From the NCBI GenBank assembly GCA_033032175.1, contig CM065312.1:2976001-3040000 (forward strand): a stretch of 64,000 nucleotides of DNA. The letters run 5' to 3'. Numbering within the stretch: the first letter of the stretch is position 1; each line of letters opens with the position of its first letter. Below are positions 1 to 11,499 of the stretch, one piece after another. The notes beneath the pieces were generated by a model. That model had not been told where the DNA came from and searched no databases. It saw nothing but the letters and a program-made list of their open reading frames with translations. The stretch comes from Saturnia japonica. Its lineage: Eukaryota; Arthropoda; Insecta; Lepidoptera; Saturniidae. The position numbers and the translations under genes are program-made.

Positions 1-250
1 ACATATAGTTTATAAAATAATTAAAAACTGCAATAATTTGTACTTGCAGGAACAACAATAATTATGACAGGCTACACGGGCACGTTGGCGGCGCGGTATT
101 TGTCGGTTAAAATTAATACGGGTGAAACCGTAGGGCACAGCTAGTGCACTATACATGCACTAATTATAAGATCCGTTTAATTGATATTTTGAGAGCTCTA
201 ATTTTTTTATTTCAAAAGTTTCATTAATTTGTTTATGTAGCTCCACTTAA
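1..250 (+). repeat. RTE-like LINE 3' tail fragment
   Basis: Bases about 60-145 carry a GC-richer segment (acgttggcggcgcggtattt, then a 'gggtgaaaccgtagggcacag' type block ending in GCTAGT). It recurs at about 11880-11960, 12376-12460 and 35800-35880. The shared GCTAGT end is typical of 3' ends of lepidopteran RTE-like LINEs or the SINEs that borrow them. The rest of this stretch is AT-rich with no coding signal. The family name is inference; the recurrence is seen directly. Confidence 0.5.
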
Positions 251-1115
251 TTAGTGTTGGGTACGCGTCACTTCCCCTCTGCGTGAGGGAGGAGGAGGTG
301 TGACGCTTCCCCGGTTTGGACGGGCGTTTCGTTGCGCCGGATGCCCGTCTCGTAGACGCCGTACGGATGCCAGTGGGACGCGATGTTAATGAGGGGGTCC
401 GGGGGGTGCAATAATGGACGGCCGCTTGAGGTGCCGGGTCTTCAATGAAACTCGAACTCTTCAATTCATTGCTCGCAGGACGACCAAAGCTTTCTTCTTG
501 TTGTTCTTGTAGTTACTTGTACTCGTTGAATTGCGCCGTGCCCCATACGGCGCCTCTCCAAGCTTAAGTAGTTCGGAGAGTGACCGTAAAGAGAGCCTCG
601 CTTAAATTCGTATTTTAATTTTAGTTTTCACTTTGGTCGCCCTGTTAATCGCTCTATATTTCTTTCATTATATATCTCGTGTATACATGTTATATATATC
701 AAAATACTCCTTGTCGTATTACCTATCCATTACACATTTACATATTATATTTATTAAGTATATATTCCGTACATAAGCCAAAAACAATGCAATTTACGGG
801 CGGCATCACCGCTTTCTGTTCGTAAAGTTTCCATAACATTGAATATTCTTACTCTATTGACTTATTCTATGCATTTATCTATTCTATATTAGTTCTATTT
901 CCATATATGTGACACACAATACATAATCATTTATATACAAACCTAATACATAACATGCAATTTATAATGTAGCGTAGTCGCTAACATTTCTCTATAATAT
1001 CATCCATATCAATCTATTTTATCATAACACATAGTACATAACACATAAACACAATAATATAACATAATAACTTAACACAAGACACAAAAATAGCAATTAT
1101 GTCGCCCACAATTAG
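250..1115. mobile_element. Solo LTR (copy 1) with 5-bp target duplication
   Basis: An 856-bp block (255-1110) begins TGTTGG and ends CCCACA, against TGTTGG...CCAACA in the second copy at 20673-21550. These are the TG...CA short inverted termini of LTRs. It is flanked by a direct 5-bp duplication, ATTAG, at 250-254 and 1111-1115. No gag-pol region lies beside it, so it looks like a solo LTR left by LTR-LTR recombination. A 5-bp duplication suits BEL/Pao or Gypsy elements. The orientation of the parent element cannot be told. Short ORFs inside are not conserved between the copies. Confidence 0.85.
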
Positions 1116-1828
1116 TATGTTATACCTCTGTCGACCTATCCATTGCCCACTCTGAGAACCTTCTGAACACGGTGATATGAACTTAGAGAAGAGAACCGTC
1201 ATAAAGTAATTTAAAAAAAATATGTCAATACAGTACAAAAAAAAAACCTTCATTTATAAAACATAAAAAATCTTCTTTAGAAACTCTTTTTAAAAATCCT
1301 CTAAGTGAGCGAGGCTCTAACTATCCACCACTTGTACTATACATACAACAGTGAATACAAGTATGGTTCTTACACAGCTAGGCAAGTTCGATGATGATCA
1401 TAGTCGCGAAAATCAGGACTTGCATTAACCATGCATACATTAAATGTGTTCTATCTCATTCTTTCGCAGGCTAAATGTTATAGATGTGTGCTTGTCTCTT
1501 TTTAGTGTTACTCTTTCGTTTCACCGCGCTTCAAGTCACAACAGTACTAAAGAAGTGTTCACTACAAAAACCACAAAAATGCTTAAGGAAGGCAGTTACC
1601 GAATAAGTGCATGTAATTTTTTCGTACGGAACAGTGCACTCTTTTTTTAATTTTCCCCCAATTTTGGATTTTGAGCAAAATTTTTGAGGAATTTAGACAT
1701 TGGACATTGACAACGTAGTATACGCGCGGTAACGCACAAAGTTTAGGCGGGAATTAAATAGTTTATATCACTCTTTTACGGAATACTGTGGTTGATATTT
1801 CAAGATTTTCAAGTATCATTTCGTAATT
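1116..1828. other. Intergenic and upstream region of the 1.8-kb gene
   Basis: AT-rich sequence with no supported gene or recognisable repeat. The last 150 bases form the likely promoter and 5' leader of the gene starting at 1829. They contain an E2F-like site (separate entry). No clear TATA box was seen. Confidence 0.5.
1746..1753 (+). promoter_or_regulatory. E2F-like motif upstream of the 1.8-kb gene
   Basis: GGCGGGAA lies 76 bases before the ATG at 1829 in an otherwise AT-rich leader. It matches the core of E2F/DP sites found in cell-cycle promoters. One 8-mer is weak evidence on its own; it is noted because it could hint at S-phase or mitotic expression of an otherwise unrecognised gene. 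Confidence 0.3.
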
Positions 1829-3154
1829 ATGGCTTCTAATAGAAGGTCTGAAGACATTAATGAATCACTAAATACTTCAGAACATAAAGATTCGTCAGAG
1901 AACAACAAAATACAGAAGCCAACGCAAGATGAAGCTTTTGAAGAGGAAAGTAAAATCAAAATGGAACCAGATCATAACAAACAGGAAAACGAGTCACATG
2001 TTGAGGATATTCAGAAGTTATCTAATGACTTGGATCAACCATTAACTGTAAGGTATGTACCTACTTAGTACAGGTAAATCTTATTTTCTTTTGTATTTAT
2101 TCGGCATTGGTATCAATAATTATGACTCGTAAATGTGTCATTGGGCTACCAGAGCTCTAAAATGTAAATAATACTCGGTTCGACACTTGGTCAAAAGTAC
2201 TTTCTTGTATTAGAAAACACTCTTAGATTCCTAATATTTTCTTTAGATATTCTTGTATTGTTAAAGCATGTAGGTACTGCTATCGGTGAAGTGTTCTTGT
2301 TATCAAAAACAAGGAAATGAATATACACCTTCTCTCTTTTAAAGTAGGTAACAAAAATCTTTGTTCAGTAACAAATCATACATACACATTATACACAAGT
2401 CCAAAAATTTATTTGTAAATATGCTAAAATATGAAACAGGAGACATCGGTTTAGTATTAGGCAACTAAAAGACCAACAGGAATACAAAATAGTACTCAAA
2501 ATACTCCATGATTTGTATGAAAGACAAGATTTTTTCTTATTTCCTATTATGCTGGATCACTTTATTGAATAATGTATTATAATTTTTACTGAAACATTTT
2601 GGCAAACTGTTAAAAAGTAAAATCAATATAAGGACTACTTTCTATATAATATATATATATATATATATTATTAATCAAAATATTATACTATTGTTAGTAT
2701 AAATCAAGACATTATTTCTGATTTGATAATTTTTCTGAGTATTTCGCATATCACTACTATGTATATTGATAGACATTTGCATAATGATAAGTCCCTTATC
2801 CATCCTCTAACATAAGAAAAGTAACTTATGTAAAATAATTTCAGGTACGAAAGCACTGCAAATAAACTAATTTCCTCAGCAGATCTTTTCTCTAAATTGA
2901 AGGCAGAGGGTGTTATAATGACATTGTATGAAGAGATATTGGTACAAATTATAACATCGTGTAACTTGGAGATATTAGAAACACATTTTTATAAACAGCT
3001 AATGAAATTATTAGAAAATTTACAGTCTTATAACAACAATGTAAGTTATTTTATAGTGCCTTGCATTGCAAGATAATTTATGGTCTAACAATAATGAATT
3101 ATTATGAATGTTGTAGGTCTAAATTCTCAGATGAAGCTAGTAACTGAAGAATGA
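1829..3154 (+). CDS. Uncharacterised 147-aa protein, three exons
   Basis: Exons are predicted at 1829-2052, 2845-3040 and 3131-3154. The first donor is AG/GTATGT and its acceptor is TTTCAG/G; the split codon gives Arg75 in frame. The second donor is AAT/GTAAGT (phase 0) and its acceptor is TTCTCAG/ATG, giving a short last exon that ends in TGA. Residues 1-74 are acidic, Ser/Asn/Glu/Lys-rich and probably disordered. Residues 75-140 look helical with regular hydrophobic spacing (ANKLISSADLFSKLKAEGV, then LYEEILVQIITSCNLEILE). No domain was recognised. The size, acidic N-terminus and helical C-terminus would suit a small kinetochore or chromatin-linked subunit, but that is a guess. The last exon is the weakest part: reading through the second donor instead gives an 11-residue tail. 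Confidence 0.6.
2053..2844 (+). other. Intron 1 of the 1.8-kb gene with a (TA)n run
   Basis: A 792-bp AT-rich intron bounded by GTATGT and TTTCAG. A TA dinucleotide microsatellite occupies about 2647-2668. Nothing else is recognisable. Confidence 0.55.
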
Positions 3155-3443
3155 AATGACTACTTTACAAGACGCAGAGGATAAGATGCAATGCGCAAAA
3201 ATATCTTTTATGCCATAAAAAATTGATTTTCAATTGAATTCTTTAACATGTTTATTATTAATGACTTTAATTTTAATTAATATCTAATTTTAGTGTGGAC
3301 AGTTTTAGTGGAGTGCTTGATTATTAATATGATTTCCAGGTTTATTCAACCAATTTTTATTTCTTAAATTAATTTTATATTTTCATAATTTTAACTTGTT
3401 TCATTTTTTCTATGTACTTTAATTTTAACAGCCATATGATTTA

Positions 3444-3449
3444 AATAAA
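3444..3449 (+). terminator. Candidate poly(A) signal of the 1.8-kb gene
   Basis: AATAAA about 290 bases after the proposed stop at 3154. Another AATAAA occurs near 3535. Either could end the transcript; AT-rich sequence makes chance hits common. Confidence 0.35.
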
Positions 3450-3639
3450 GTATTAATATGGCTGGATATTTATCACATAAATAGTCATTCAGTAGCTATG
3501 TACCTATGTTCTTACTTATGTGACTTAATAAGTTAAATAAAAGTATATTAAGTAATTGAAACCTATATTTTATTATTTGGCATTGAATTCATCCATACAA
3601 GCTAATTTAATTAATTAGCATTTTTAGTACATAGTGTAA

Positions 3640-4000
3640 ACCAGGGATGTTATGGATATCCATCATGGATAGAATATTTAGTAGGTTTTGATTATGAATA
3701 GGATATGATTTTATTTTTATATCTGATAATTTCAGTTATAGATATTAGATTTTTCTAATAATTGTATCTAGGAGGAAAAATGTTATAATTGGAAATAACT
3801 AACTTCAAAAAAAGGAGGAAGGTTATCAATTCGGTTGTTTTTTTGTTTGTTTGTTACTAAATATACATAACTCTGTCATTTATAAACCGTTTTAAATTAT
3901 TATTTTTCATTGGAAAAAGGGTATTTTCAGGTGGGTCTCATTTAAATTTATTGGCATTGAACCTTGTACTTCGAAGATACACCTGAAAAGTCTTGAAAAT
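3640..4000 (+). repeat. Degraded dispersed repeats
   Basis: At 3641-3770 a block starting CAGGGATGTTATGGATATCC resembles hAT-type non-autonomous ends, and 45470-45490 has a loosely similar start. At about 3805-3990 a block beginning with 'acttcaaaaaaaggaggaag' and containing 'ggtgggtctcattt' resembles the block at 22337-22500 in the same orientation. Both are decayed. No coding capacity is supported. Confidence 0.35.
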
Positions 4001-4136
4001 CGAATGGGAAATGTATAGTGATTGATATATTGGTAGGTTTATCATAATCCAAGACTAGGTGTATCTTACTAAGGTCGTTCTGTACTAACTTGAACTGTGT
4101 AGACACAATGGAACTCTTTAACAACAAACAGCATGA

Positions 4137-4545
4137 ATGTGGAATTTTCACCTTGCCTCCTTTTGCATGTTCTACCATTTGTGTAATCGGTTGTGTTCTG
4201 AGGAACTGTTCAGTATGGTACCAGCGGCTACTTTCCATCAACGCACCACTCACCATCGGAAGGGGGTTCATCTTCACACTTTGGAACCTAAATGGTTGCG
4301 GGCAGCCCGGTTTCAGAGGAATATTTTTACGCGAACGCTCCTTTTGTAGAATAAGCTCCCTAGTGCTGATGTTTTCTCAGGGGACTAGAGTATGGAGTTC
4401 TTCAAAAAGGGGGTAAATAGATTTTTAAAGTGCCGGGAACACGCCTTTGATACAAGTGTGTAAGCGTCCATAGACTGAGGTGAATGCTTACCATCAGGCG
4501 GACCGCATTCTTGTTTGCCACAATCTTGGTATAAAAAAAGGTAGA
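4137..4545 (+). pseudogene. 3' end of a LINE: reverse-transcriptase C-terminus relic
   Basis: One frame reads a Thr/His/Arg-rich string followed by a piece ending in RFQRNIFTRTLLL. A shifted frame then gives MEFFKKGVNRFLKCREHAFD. This order matches the C-terminus of non-LTR reverse transcriptases (a segment before an 'LWN.LP' motif, then 'FKKGVNRFL'). Stops and frameshifts break it. It is followed by the 'taccatcaggcgg...tgtttgccac' 3' UTR block shared with other copies in the window, and by an A-rich tail at about 4531-4542. So this is a 5'-truncated LINE copy; the clade is uncertain (Jockey-like or R1-like). Confidence 0.5.
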
Positions 4546-4554
4546 TAGAGGTAG

Positions 4555-4806
4555 GGCACGGGAAAATTTCTTTGGAGATTTGTCTCTACTTGGGACAGTC
4601 TGACTTGTGGAATACCGTACAGAAGATCGCAGCTAAATAACCTAGTGTCGTGTTCCTGCGGTCAGTAAGGTTTCCAGTGCTCTTTGGGGTAGCGGGTTCA
4701 AGGTCGGCAATGCGCTAGTGATACCTACATGCATCAATAGGCTACGTTATCCGCTTACCATCAGGCGGTATGTATGCTTGTTTGCCACCTTTGTTATATA
4801 AAAAAG
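4555..4806 (+). repeat. LINE 3' UTR repeat, 'tgtttgccac' family copy
   Basis: The block contains 'tctctacttgggacagtctg', 'acagaagatcgcag', 'taccatcaggcgg' and 'gcttgtttgccac' in order, then a short A-rich tail. The same ordered modules recur at about 31080-31250, 31895-32175 and, inverted, at 36325-36560. It appears to be the conserved 3' end of one LINE family or a SINE that shares it. Confidence 0.55.
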
Positions 4807-5044
4807 GCACTGGAACTCCGTAATAAAACAATGTAACCTTGCCGTGTTTGTGTCTCATGGAATTGTCATGAGATGCACTTTACCTACAAGTGATTTTAAT
4901 GATAATATTCGTATATTCGAGTCCTGTATTGTGTCCTTGGTTGTCAGAAGACAGATTTTATAACCCCGTTACTTCCGTTAACTATCTATCGTCGTGTGGT
5001 CGATTTGTTTATTTGTTGGCGTCTAAATCTGACAACATTAAGCA

Positions 5045-5360
5045 TTCCAAGCTTTGATGCCCCAGTTACTATCTTTTAGCCTGAGACCAATTGTTTCGTC
5101 ATCAAATTTTACGTACACGGCTTCCGGTAGCTCCTCACCCTCCAGTTGAACTCTTCGTAAGACCGGCTAATATTTGTTTTTATTATGCTCATAGCTCCGT
5201 GGGTCCTTCAGGTTCGGAAATCTTAACATTACTCGGGATTTTACGCCCATTTTGATCAATGATAGAAAAGGACCAGATTTATTGACGTCTTTAGGAATTA
5301 CGTTATCTGATATTTTGATGCCATTATATGCAGCGCATTTAGAAGATCTGCCCATATTTT
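5045..5360 (-). pseudogene. Helitron PIF1-like helicase relic
   Basis: On the minus strand one frame reads IKMGVKSRVMLRFPNLKDP, and a second downstream frame reads VQLEGEELPEAVYVKFDDE. The order 'SRVML.RN...' followed by 'LPEAVYVKFDDE.IG' resembles the C-terminal part of PIF1-type helicases carried by insect Helitrons. At least one stop or frameshift separates the two parts and nothing upstream is intact. This is an old fragment. The call rests on recalled family patterns. Confidence 0.4.
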
Positions 5361-5435
5361 TTTTTCAATAAACCAGTTATCTACAGAACGCAAAACTCAA
5401 TAAAAAGGAAGAAATAAACTTTTTTTCATAAAAAC

Positions 5436-5626
5436 AAAACCGACTCCAAAGTACTACTTTGAAAAAATGCACTAAAAAGTAAAAAATAATTACGTTATTT
5501 ATTCACTTTAATTAACTTAAAAATATCCTTTTTAACTCAATTTGATATTCCTACGAACTATTAGTCTGCCACATATTTTATTAGGACAATAATATACAAT
5601 TATTCTTATTTTTGGAGTCGGTGCCA
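5436..5626. repeat. Short element with inverted ends (MITE-like)
   Basis: The sequence opens with aaaaccgactccaaa (about 5435-5450) and closes with tttggagtcggt (about 5611-5622), an inverted pair bracketing about 190 bp of AT-rich DNA. This is the size and layout of a MITE. No clear target duplication was seen. Confidence 0.45.
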
Positions 5627-5770
5627 GCCAAGTTTAACAATCGTGTAGTGAAGTAGCGTAAGTAGGTATACATCTAATTAAATTAAATTGAAAGTTAATT
5701 GCAACTAAGAATGTATTTAATAGTTGTGTCCGATACATAAATTTTCAAGGCGCTTATATGTTATATTCTG

Positions 5771-6083
5771 TACTAGCTGGTACCCGCGACTTCGTCTGCT
5801 TATTATTGGATATACACAGACTGATCTTGAAACACGACAAACAAAAAAAAATGCCGTTTTTGCGTGATTGAGTAACAAATATAGTAAATTTCCATTTATT
5901 ATATTTGTAGGATAACACTGGTTAAACTATGACTTTTCTCGGGATAAAAAGTACCCTATGTGTTATTCCAGGTCATAGACTATCTGTGTGTCAAATTTCA
6001 TTGAGATCTGTTCAGGCGTTTTAGCGTGATTGAGTAACAAACATCCAAACATACACTTTCACATTTATTATATTAGTAGGATT
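5771..6083 (-). repeat. RTE-like repeat, copy 1 of a direct pair
   Basis: Begins 'tactagctggtacccgcgac', contains 'aagtaccctatgtgttat' and 'gtgattgagtaacaaaca', and ends 'tttattatattagtaggat'. The copy at 7590-7896 follows it along its whole length in the same orientation. Shorter relatives occur inverted at 17467-17640 and 19886-19980. The reverse complement ends in '...gtcgcgggtaccagctagta', a typical RTE-like 3' end, so the parent element points left. Confidence 0.6.
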
Positions 6084-7589
6084 CTCTAATAGTATTCGAT
6101 TGTGGTTGCTTGTTGTTTAGAATCGCCTTAAGGTATTTAGGTTTGTTTTACAAGACATCTTTGTTTTTGTCCTTACTTTATTTTCAATAACATATCAATG
6201 GGTAGTTTTCTGTATCTACATAATATATGTCCATATCCTATAGCTTGAATAGATAAGAGGTAAGCCGATATCTGTCTTAAGTTAAAGATATAAGGTTCTT
6301 ATTACAAATATGTACCTACTAAATGGAGACAGTAAACTCAGATATGTTAAAGAAAACGGCCGTTAGTCTACGCAGAAATGTAACATACATAATAAAGAAC
6401 CAAATTGTAATTTTCAATTAATTAATTTTACTAACTTTGTTTTAGTCAAATATTTATTCTTTTATTTTATTTATTATTAATCAAAAAACGCTAAACTTTA
6501 AGATTTTTTTTTTATGTAATGTTTTTTTTTTAATACTAGTGTGAGACTAGCCAGGTGAGAACTAGAAAATGTCCTAATAGCGCATCGTGATGTTTCTCCG
6601 TAAACATATCAATATTTAAGATTTCAAACCATGCGGACTGATGCTTGGTCTAAGCCCTCTACTACAAAGCTAATATATTGAAGACCATGTTAAATTAGTC
6701 TAATCTATACCAATTTTATTATTTTATACTTCTAACACTATTTTGCATTTTCCGCATTATTTTATTTTTTGAGAAAGGTTATTTTTATTTATTTATAATA
6801 ACAACATGAAACAAAATTTACATTCGGAAACATTATAGGATTACCGACAAAAAGAAGACTAAATATATGTGATTTTTATTATAAGAGTTTATGACATGAT
6901 TGCACACACAGAAAACAAATAAACTTTAACAAATTAAAATATGAATATATTCTACTTACAGAGACAAATAGATTTATATTTCACAAGGCTATTCGCGAAG
7001 ATGTCTAGGTATGACTTTTTAGACTCAGAATTGTAAAGTGATACAATTATATTCAACGGAAAGAAAAACCCCAAGTTTGTTCGGTAATTATTAGTAGCGA
7101 ATATATTAAAACTTGTCAAGTAATCAAGTATGGGAAGAGAGAACAACAACAGGCGATTTGTCGAATTAATCCAACACAAGTAAAACCTTGGGACACAACT
7201 AGTATTTAATATGCAAAGCGTAGGAACCGGAAAAATAATTAGACAAGGCTTAGTAAGGTAACTGCGAAAGTTATATAATATTTAAATTAAATTAATATTG
7301 TATAATCTATGATTAATGGTTTATTCAGATTACATCATTGTTATGTAATATTGACCCCATGGATTATCATATTATGAGGCGGGCGGTTTATTTTCATTTC
7401 CTTGTGGCTGGAAGTAGAATATCATTATAAAAAACCTATAAATATTTTGTGTTACATAACGTAATTTATTATTATTAATGATATACATGTATAGGTTAGA
7501 ATAGAAAACCCGAAGAAAAACTACGTCACAGATAAGTAAAAATAACACCGCTTTAACAAGACGGCAGCATATTCTATAGTTTTATTAAT
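6084..7589. other. AT-rich anonymous DNA
   Basis: About 1.5 kb with homopolymer tracts and only short chance ORFs. No splice-coherent exons, RNA genes or repeats shared with the rest of the window were recognised. Confidence 0.5.
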
Positions 7590-7896
7590 TACTAGCTGGT
7601 ACCCGCGACTTCGTCTGCGTATTATTGGATAAACACAGACTGATCTCGGAACACGACAAACCAAAAGAATCGCCGTTTTTACGTGATTGAGTAACAAACA
7701 TAGAAACTTTCCCTTTATTATATTTGTAGGATAATACTGGTTAAACTATGACTTTTACCGGGATAAAAAGTACCCTATGCGTTATGCCAGGTCATAGACT
7801 ATCTGTGTGCCAGATTTCATTGAGATCTGCCCAGCCGTTTTAGCGTGATTGAGTAACAAACATGCACACTTTCACATTTATTATATTAGTAGGATT
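7590..7896 (-). repeat. RTE-like repeat, copy 2 of a direct pair
   Basis: Same order of blocks as the copy at 5771-6083, starting 'actagctggtacccgcgact' and ending in 'ttatattagtaggat', which is partly repeated as 'agtaggat' at the end. Differences are scattered substitutions and small gaps, as expected for independent insertions. Confidence 0.6.
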
Positions 7897-8164
7897 AGTA
7901 GGATAATTCACTTCACTCCTACATTATAACACAACCCAACAGTGTTTTTATTCTATGAACCCAACTATATCACGTAAAATGCCACCAATATTACATACCT
8001 AATATAGGGTCAACTATGGGGTCAAATTTATGAATCAAAATGAAAACCGTACCTAGCGTAACATATCAAGATCCCGCCAAAAACTTTATATCAGAGTTTA
8101 TTATTAACCTTTTTGTAGTAACGGACCACTTAGTATTTTAAAACCTGGCCAACCTCTTCCAGAC

Positions 8165-8462
8165 TTAATTTTAGATGTAGGGAAAGAAAACAACATAACA
8201 TAACATACCATTACGCCTGTATTTCCCGAAGGGTTAGGCAGAGGTGTACTAAAGTACACCCACAGTTCGCCGAGTATGTTTTTAGGTCTCATGTAATAGG
8301 GGGCGAGCCTATTGCCATAAATCGGGCACGAAACCAAATTCCGAGCTGCTACTGAGAATTTCATAGGAAAAACCCAATAACACTTTGCTCGACCTGGGAT
8401 TCGAATCCAGGACCTTGCTCATAGCAGTCGAGCTTACGACCACTAGGCTAACGAGGCAGTTA
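8165..8462 (-). mobile_element. tRNA-derived SINE (family 1), copy 1
   Basis: On the minus strand the element starts near 8462 with a tRNA-like head. An A box TAGCCTAGTGG lies at 8450-8440 and a B box GGATTCGAATCC at 8408-8397, fit for an internal RNA polymerase III promoter. A body and a tail rich in TTATG repeats follow ('ggtatgttatgttatg'). A second, more decayed copy lies at 10302-10553 in the same orientation. The boxes are intact here, so this copy is younger than the second. Confidence 0.75.
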
Positions 8463-9110
8463 ACAAGGTAACAAGGTATTTTATAAAAAAGTGACTTTTT
8501 GAAGTGAAAACTTCTTTAGCATCGTTGTAATTTGAAAGTCGATGAAACGAAAAAGCGACGGTAAAAAGATTGCCACGCAATAATGAATTTTATCATCTCA
8601 CCAAAAAGGCACGAAACAAAAACTTTTTAGACAACACTTATGACATTATGTTACTGATTGATATTATGTTAGGTTACCATGGATATTTCAAATGTGTATT
8701 AATTGAAAATGATATTGTGAATAATGAGTGTGAGTACTTGTATGTTCATTTTCATAAACTTTCAATTACATGGTGTGATCATTTTCTGAATGAAAAAAAA
8801 AAACAGATGTGAAGGTTTCACTTCTACCACATGTGAATTGCACACATGATTTTTTATTATTTACCACTGAAAGTAAGGATGTACCAATATATTTTACTAA
8901 TAACCTTACTGAAATGGTATCCCGTCACTCATGCCACTGCACGGACCCTCCTAACTCCGCATAACAAATTCACTATTAATTAGTGTTGCCAGCGACAATA
9001 AATCACAATGAAAACTTTTTCTTTTATTTATATTCAAGATCAGTAAATTAAGTGCACATGATTTGATTGTAAGTACAGACAACATACAACGACTTTTATT
9101 GCTGTAGAGA
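8463..9110. other. AT-rich anonymous DNA
   Basis: No supported gene. One chance ORF of 80 codons at 8570-8812 has low-complexity AT-driven content and no flanking splice or start support. Confidence 0.45.
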
Positions 9111-9114
9111 TAAT

Positions 9115-9675
9115 TATATAACGACAATTCCCGTTATATATTCACCTATCTATAGGTACAATTCAAAAAATTGAAGTGTCTGTTTGTAATGTCAAAATAA
9201 CAGCTTTTTACTAAATTCATATGTAAGTACACCTACTACGGTAAGGATACCTATAGTAAAAAACAAATTTTTAAAATTGTTGTTTGTCTGTCTATCTGTT
9301 TGTTCCGGGTAATCTCCGAAACGATTGGGCTTATTTTCACGAGCAGCTAGCTGATTGTATAAGGAGTAACTTAGGCTACTTTTACTTTAGAAAAAGAATT
9401 AGGGATTCCGCGCAAATAAATAAAAACTGGTCATAGTGAATCAATTCGGGTACTTAAATGGCTTACGCTGAGTAAACCGTAAGAGGTATATTAATTTAAT
9501 GTACTACATGATTGTAGATACTTAAAAGAGCTACGAGAAAGTCAGCGAGAACATGATGAACTAAAGATCACCCACAATAAGCATATAACCGGGAGCGGGA
9601 GTAGCACGATTCACGCATATGCCCGATCGACAGCATTGTGTAGTCCACGTAAACGATGTCGCGGGTACAGCTAGT
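9115..9675 (+). repeat. Dispersed repeat family D, copy 1
   Basis: Shares ordered blocks with 15790-16310 in the same orientation: 'attgaagtgtctgttt', 'tgtttgtc...gggtaatctcc', 'cttaaatggcttacgctgag' and a GC-richer tail ending in 'gcgggtacagctag'. The ending is RTE-like. About 0.55 kb long, heavily diverged between copies. Confidence 0.55.
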
Positions 9676-10300
9676 TATTTCTATAAACTCATCAAAGCCA
9701 CTAGAAGTACTAAGCTGTGAATGAACTCAAAAAAATATATAAGTGTATCTCAATCGATTCCGAAAGGTTTGAAATTTATTTTAAACTTGTCCGTTTCGAG
9801 TAAAAGTCAAATTTGAATAATCAAACGTGTTAAAAATTCGGCACACCTTACATCATGTGACAACGTTTTGTAAAAGTGATGTTCCATGCATATTACATAC
9901 GAAGAAAAATTGTGTATTACGTATATTGCGATATTTTTATATACATATTATGATACGAAGAAATTGAGTTCATTGTGATACGTCGCTATTGTTAAAATAA
10001 GTCTTGATGTCAAGTTCAGACGTTCCCCGTTTTTGTGGTATTGGCATAAAGATATAAGGCCTTACATAAAAGTCTTGAATAATGAAAAGCAATGCTTATC
10101 TTTAGCTGTCTTCTTCTAACAATATGTATTAGACAAAGAAGGATATACTTTAATCGGTGTTTAATTTTTGATAGACTTTTGTAAGTAAGTGGACAAATAT
10201 ATAAAATTAATTCTAAGCCCTAAACACTAGAAATGTGAATAAAAAACAATTAAGCAAAATGTTTTAAAACGGTTATTATATAAATAGAACATTTTGAGCC
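9676..10300. other. AT-rich anonymous DNA
   Basis: No recognisable gene, RNA or repeat. Confidence 0.4.
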
Positions 10301-10301
10301 T

Positions 10302-10553
10302 TACATAACATAACATCCCATCACGCCTGTATCCTCGAAGTGTTAGGGAGAGGTGTACATCCACAGTTCGCCGGGTATGTCACATGTAATAGAGGGCGAG
10401 CCTATTGCTATTAATGGGGCACAAAGCCGAACTCCGAGCTGCTACTGACAATTTCATAGAAAAACCAGATAACACTTTGCTCGACCTGAGAATCGGACCT
10501 AGGACCTCGTTGATAGCAGTTGCTTTTAGGACCACTAAGCTAATGAGGTAAAG
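10302..10553 (-). mobile_element. tRNA-derived SINE (family 1), decayed copy 2
   Basis: Matches the SINE at 8165-8462 block for block ('catcacgcctgta', 'cacagttcgccgggtatg', 'gagctgctactgacaatttc', 'aacactttgctcgacctg'). The B box region is mutated (ggacctaggacc area) and the A box reads TAGCTTAGTGG. A short RTE-like tail (10610-10650, 'cgtgcgaagttggggcgggt' then CGCTAGT) follows on the plus strand. Confidence 0.65.
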
Positions 10554-10698
10554 TTATGAACTGTCAATATTAAAGCGATAAACTTTAAATCAGGGTTTTT
10601 TAAATATTGTAAATTGTACCCGTGCGAAGTTGGGGCGGGTCGCTAGTATTGAAAAATAAATAACAAACAGGAATAAACTTAATTGGAATTTGTAATAA

Positions 10699-10760
10699 CT
10701 AATATATTTGAAAAAAAAGCAGCAGACGATAATATATTTGAAAAAAAAGCAGCAGACGAG
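10699..10760. repeat. Two-unit 30-bp tandem duplication
   Basis: The unit 'aatatatttgaaaaaaaagc' plus 'agcagacga' appears twice back to back with no visible change. The identity suggests a recent slippage or unequal-exchange event. Confidence 0.8.
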
Positions 10761-11495
10761 ATTTATTTAAAAATAAGTTTTTATTAAGTATGCTATTATG
10801 ATCTGTAGTGTTCCGAATCAGAAACGTGATACATTTGCCATTGTACCTCTTTGCATTTGTAATTATTACAAAACAAGCCTTATGATATATTTTTATCGCA
10901 AACAAAATACTACAAAATGAAACACAAATCACTTGATAAAAAACATCAATTATTAGTAAAATTAACTTTAACATTTGTAAAAAATATTAACGGTACCCAT
11001 AAATAATCATTAAATTTTTTTTTTAAAACATACCCGTTTTTATACAGTTATTTACAAATCCTGGTTTACAAACGAAAACACAAAATATTCAAAACTTAGA
11101 AGTCACCACAGATTAACATTGAACTCGACTTTCTTTATATGTTTTAAAGAGAGAACAGAACACGAGGACCGGGTTTTCTTTGTCAGTAAAGTTAAAAAAC
11201 TTCGTATATATTTTTATAATGACGTAAACAATATGCCCCAATGTATTACTCTGCTCTATGAATATGACAATACGTCTCGCGCCAACGGAGCACGGAGGTA
11301 AACTGAGGAGGACGGATACGGAGGAGAGGAGTGCCGAATGAGAACAGCGAGGGCCGAGGTGGTCAAACAACAATAAGTATCATGTAAACATAAGGAATGT
11401 ATAAAAGCACATTATTAAATTAAATTGTAATATAATTATAATGAATAATTATCATTTCTTCCCACTTCGATATTTTATTTTTACTTAGAAATATT
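10761..11495. other. AT-rich anonymous DNA with a GC-richer pocket
   Basis: Mostly AT-rich. A small GC-richer pocket lies at 11265-11370. No coherent exon, RNA gene or window-internal repeat was recognised. Confidence 0.4.
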
Positions 11496-11499
11496 AACA

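Noticed and set aside
207..464. 85-codon minus-strand ORF, and its 114-codon counterpart at 20667-21011
   Set aside because: They lie across the 5' GC-rich part of the two solo LTRs, with start and reading length not conserved; LTR sequence explains them.
4090..4416. 108-codon ORF as a novel gene
   Set aside because: Overlaps another frame with reverse-transcriptase C-terminal likeness and a LINE 3' UTR; it is transposon-derived.
8397..8450. A true tRNA gene on the minus strand
   Set aside because: A and B boxes are good, but the sequence continues into a SINE body, lacks a convincing acceptor stem and has a second diverged copy at 10302.
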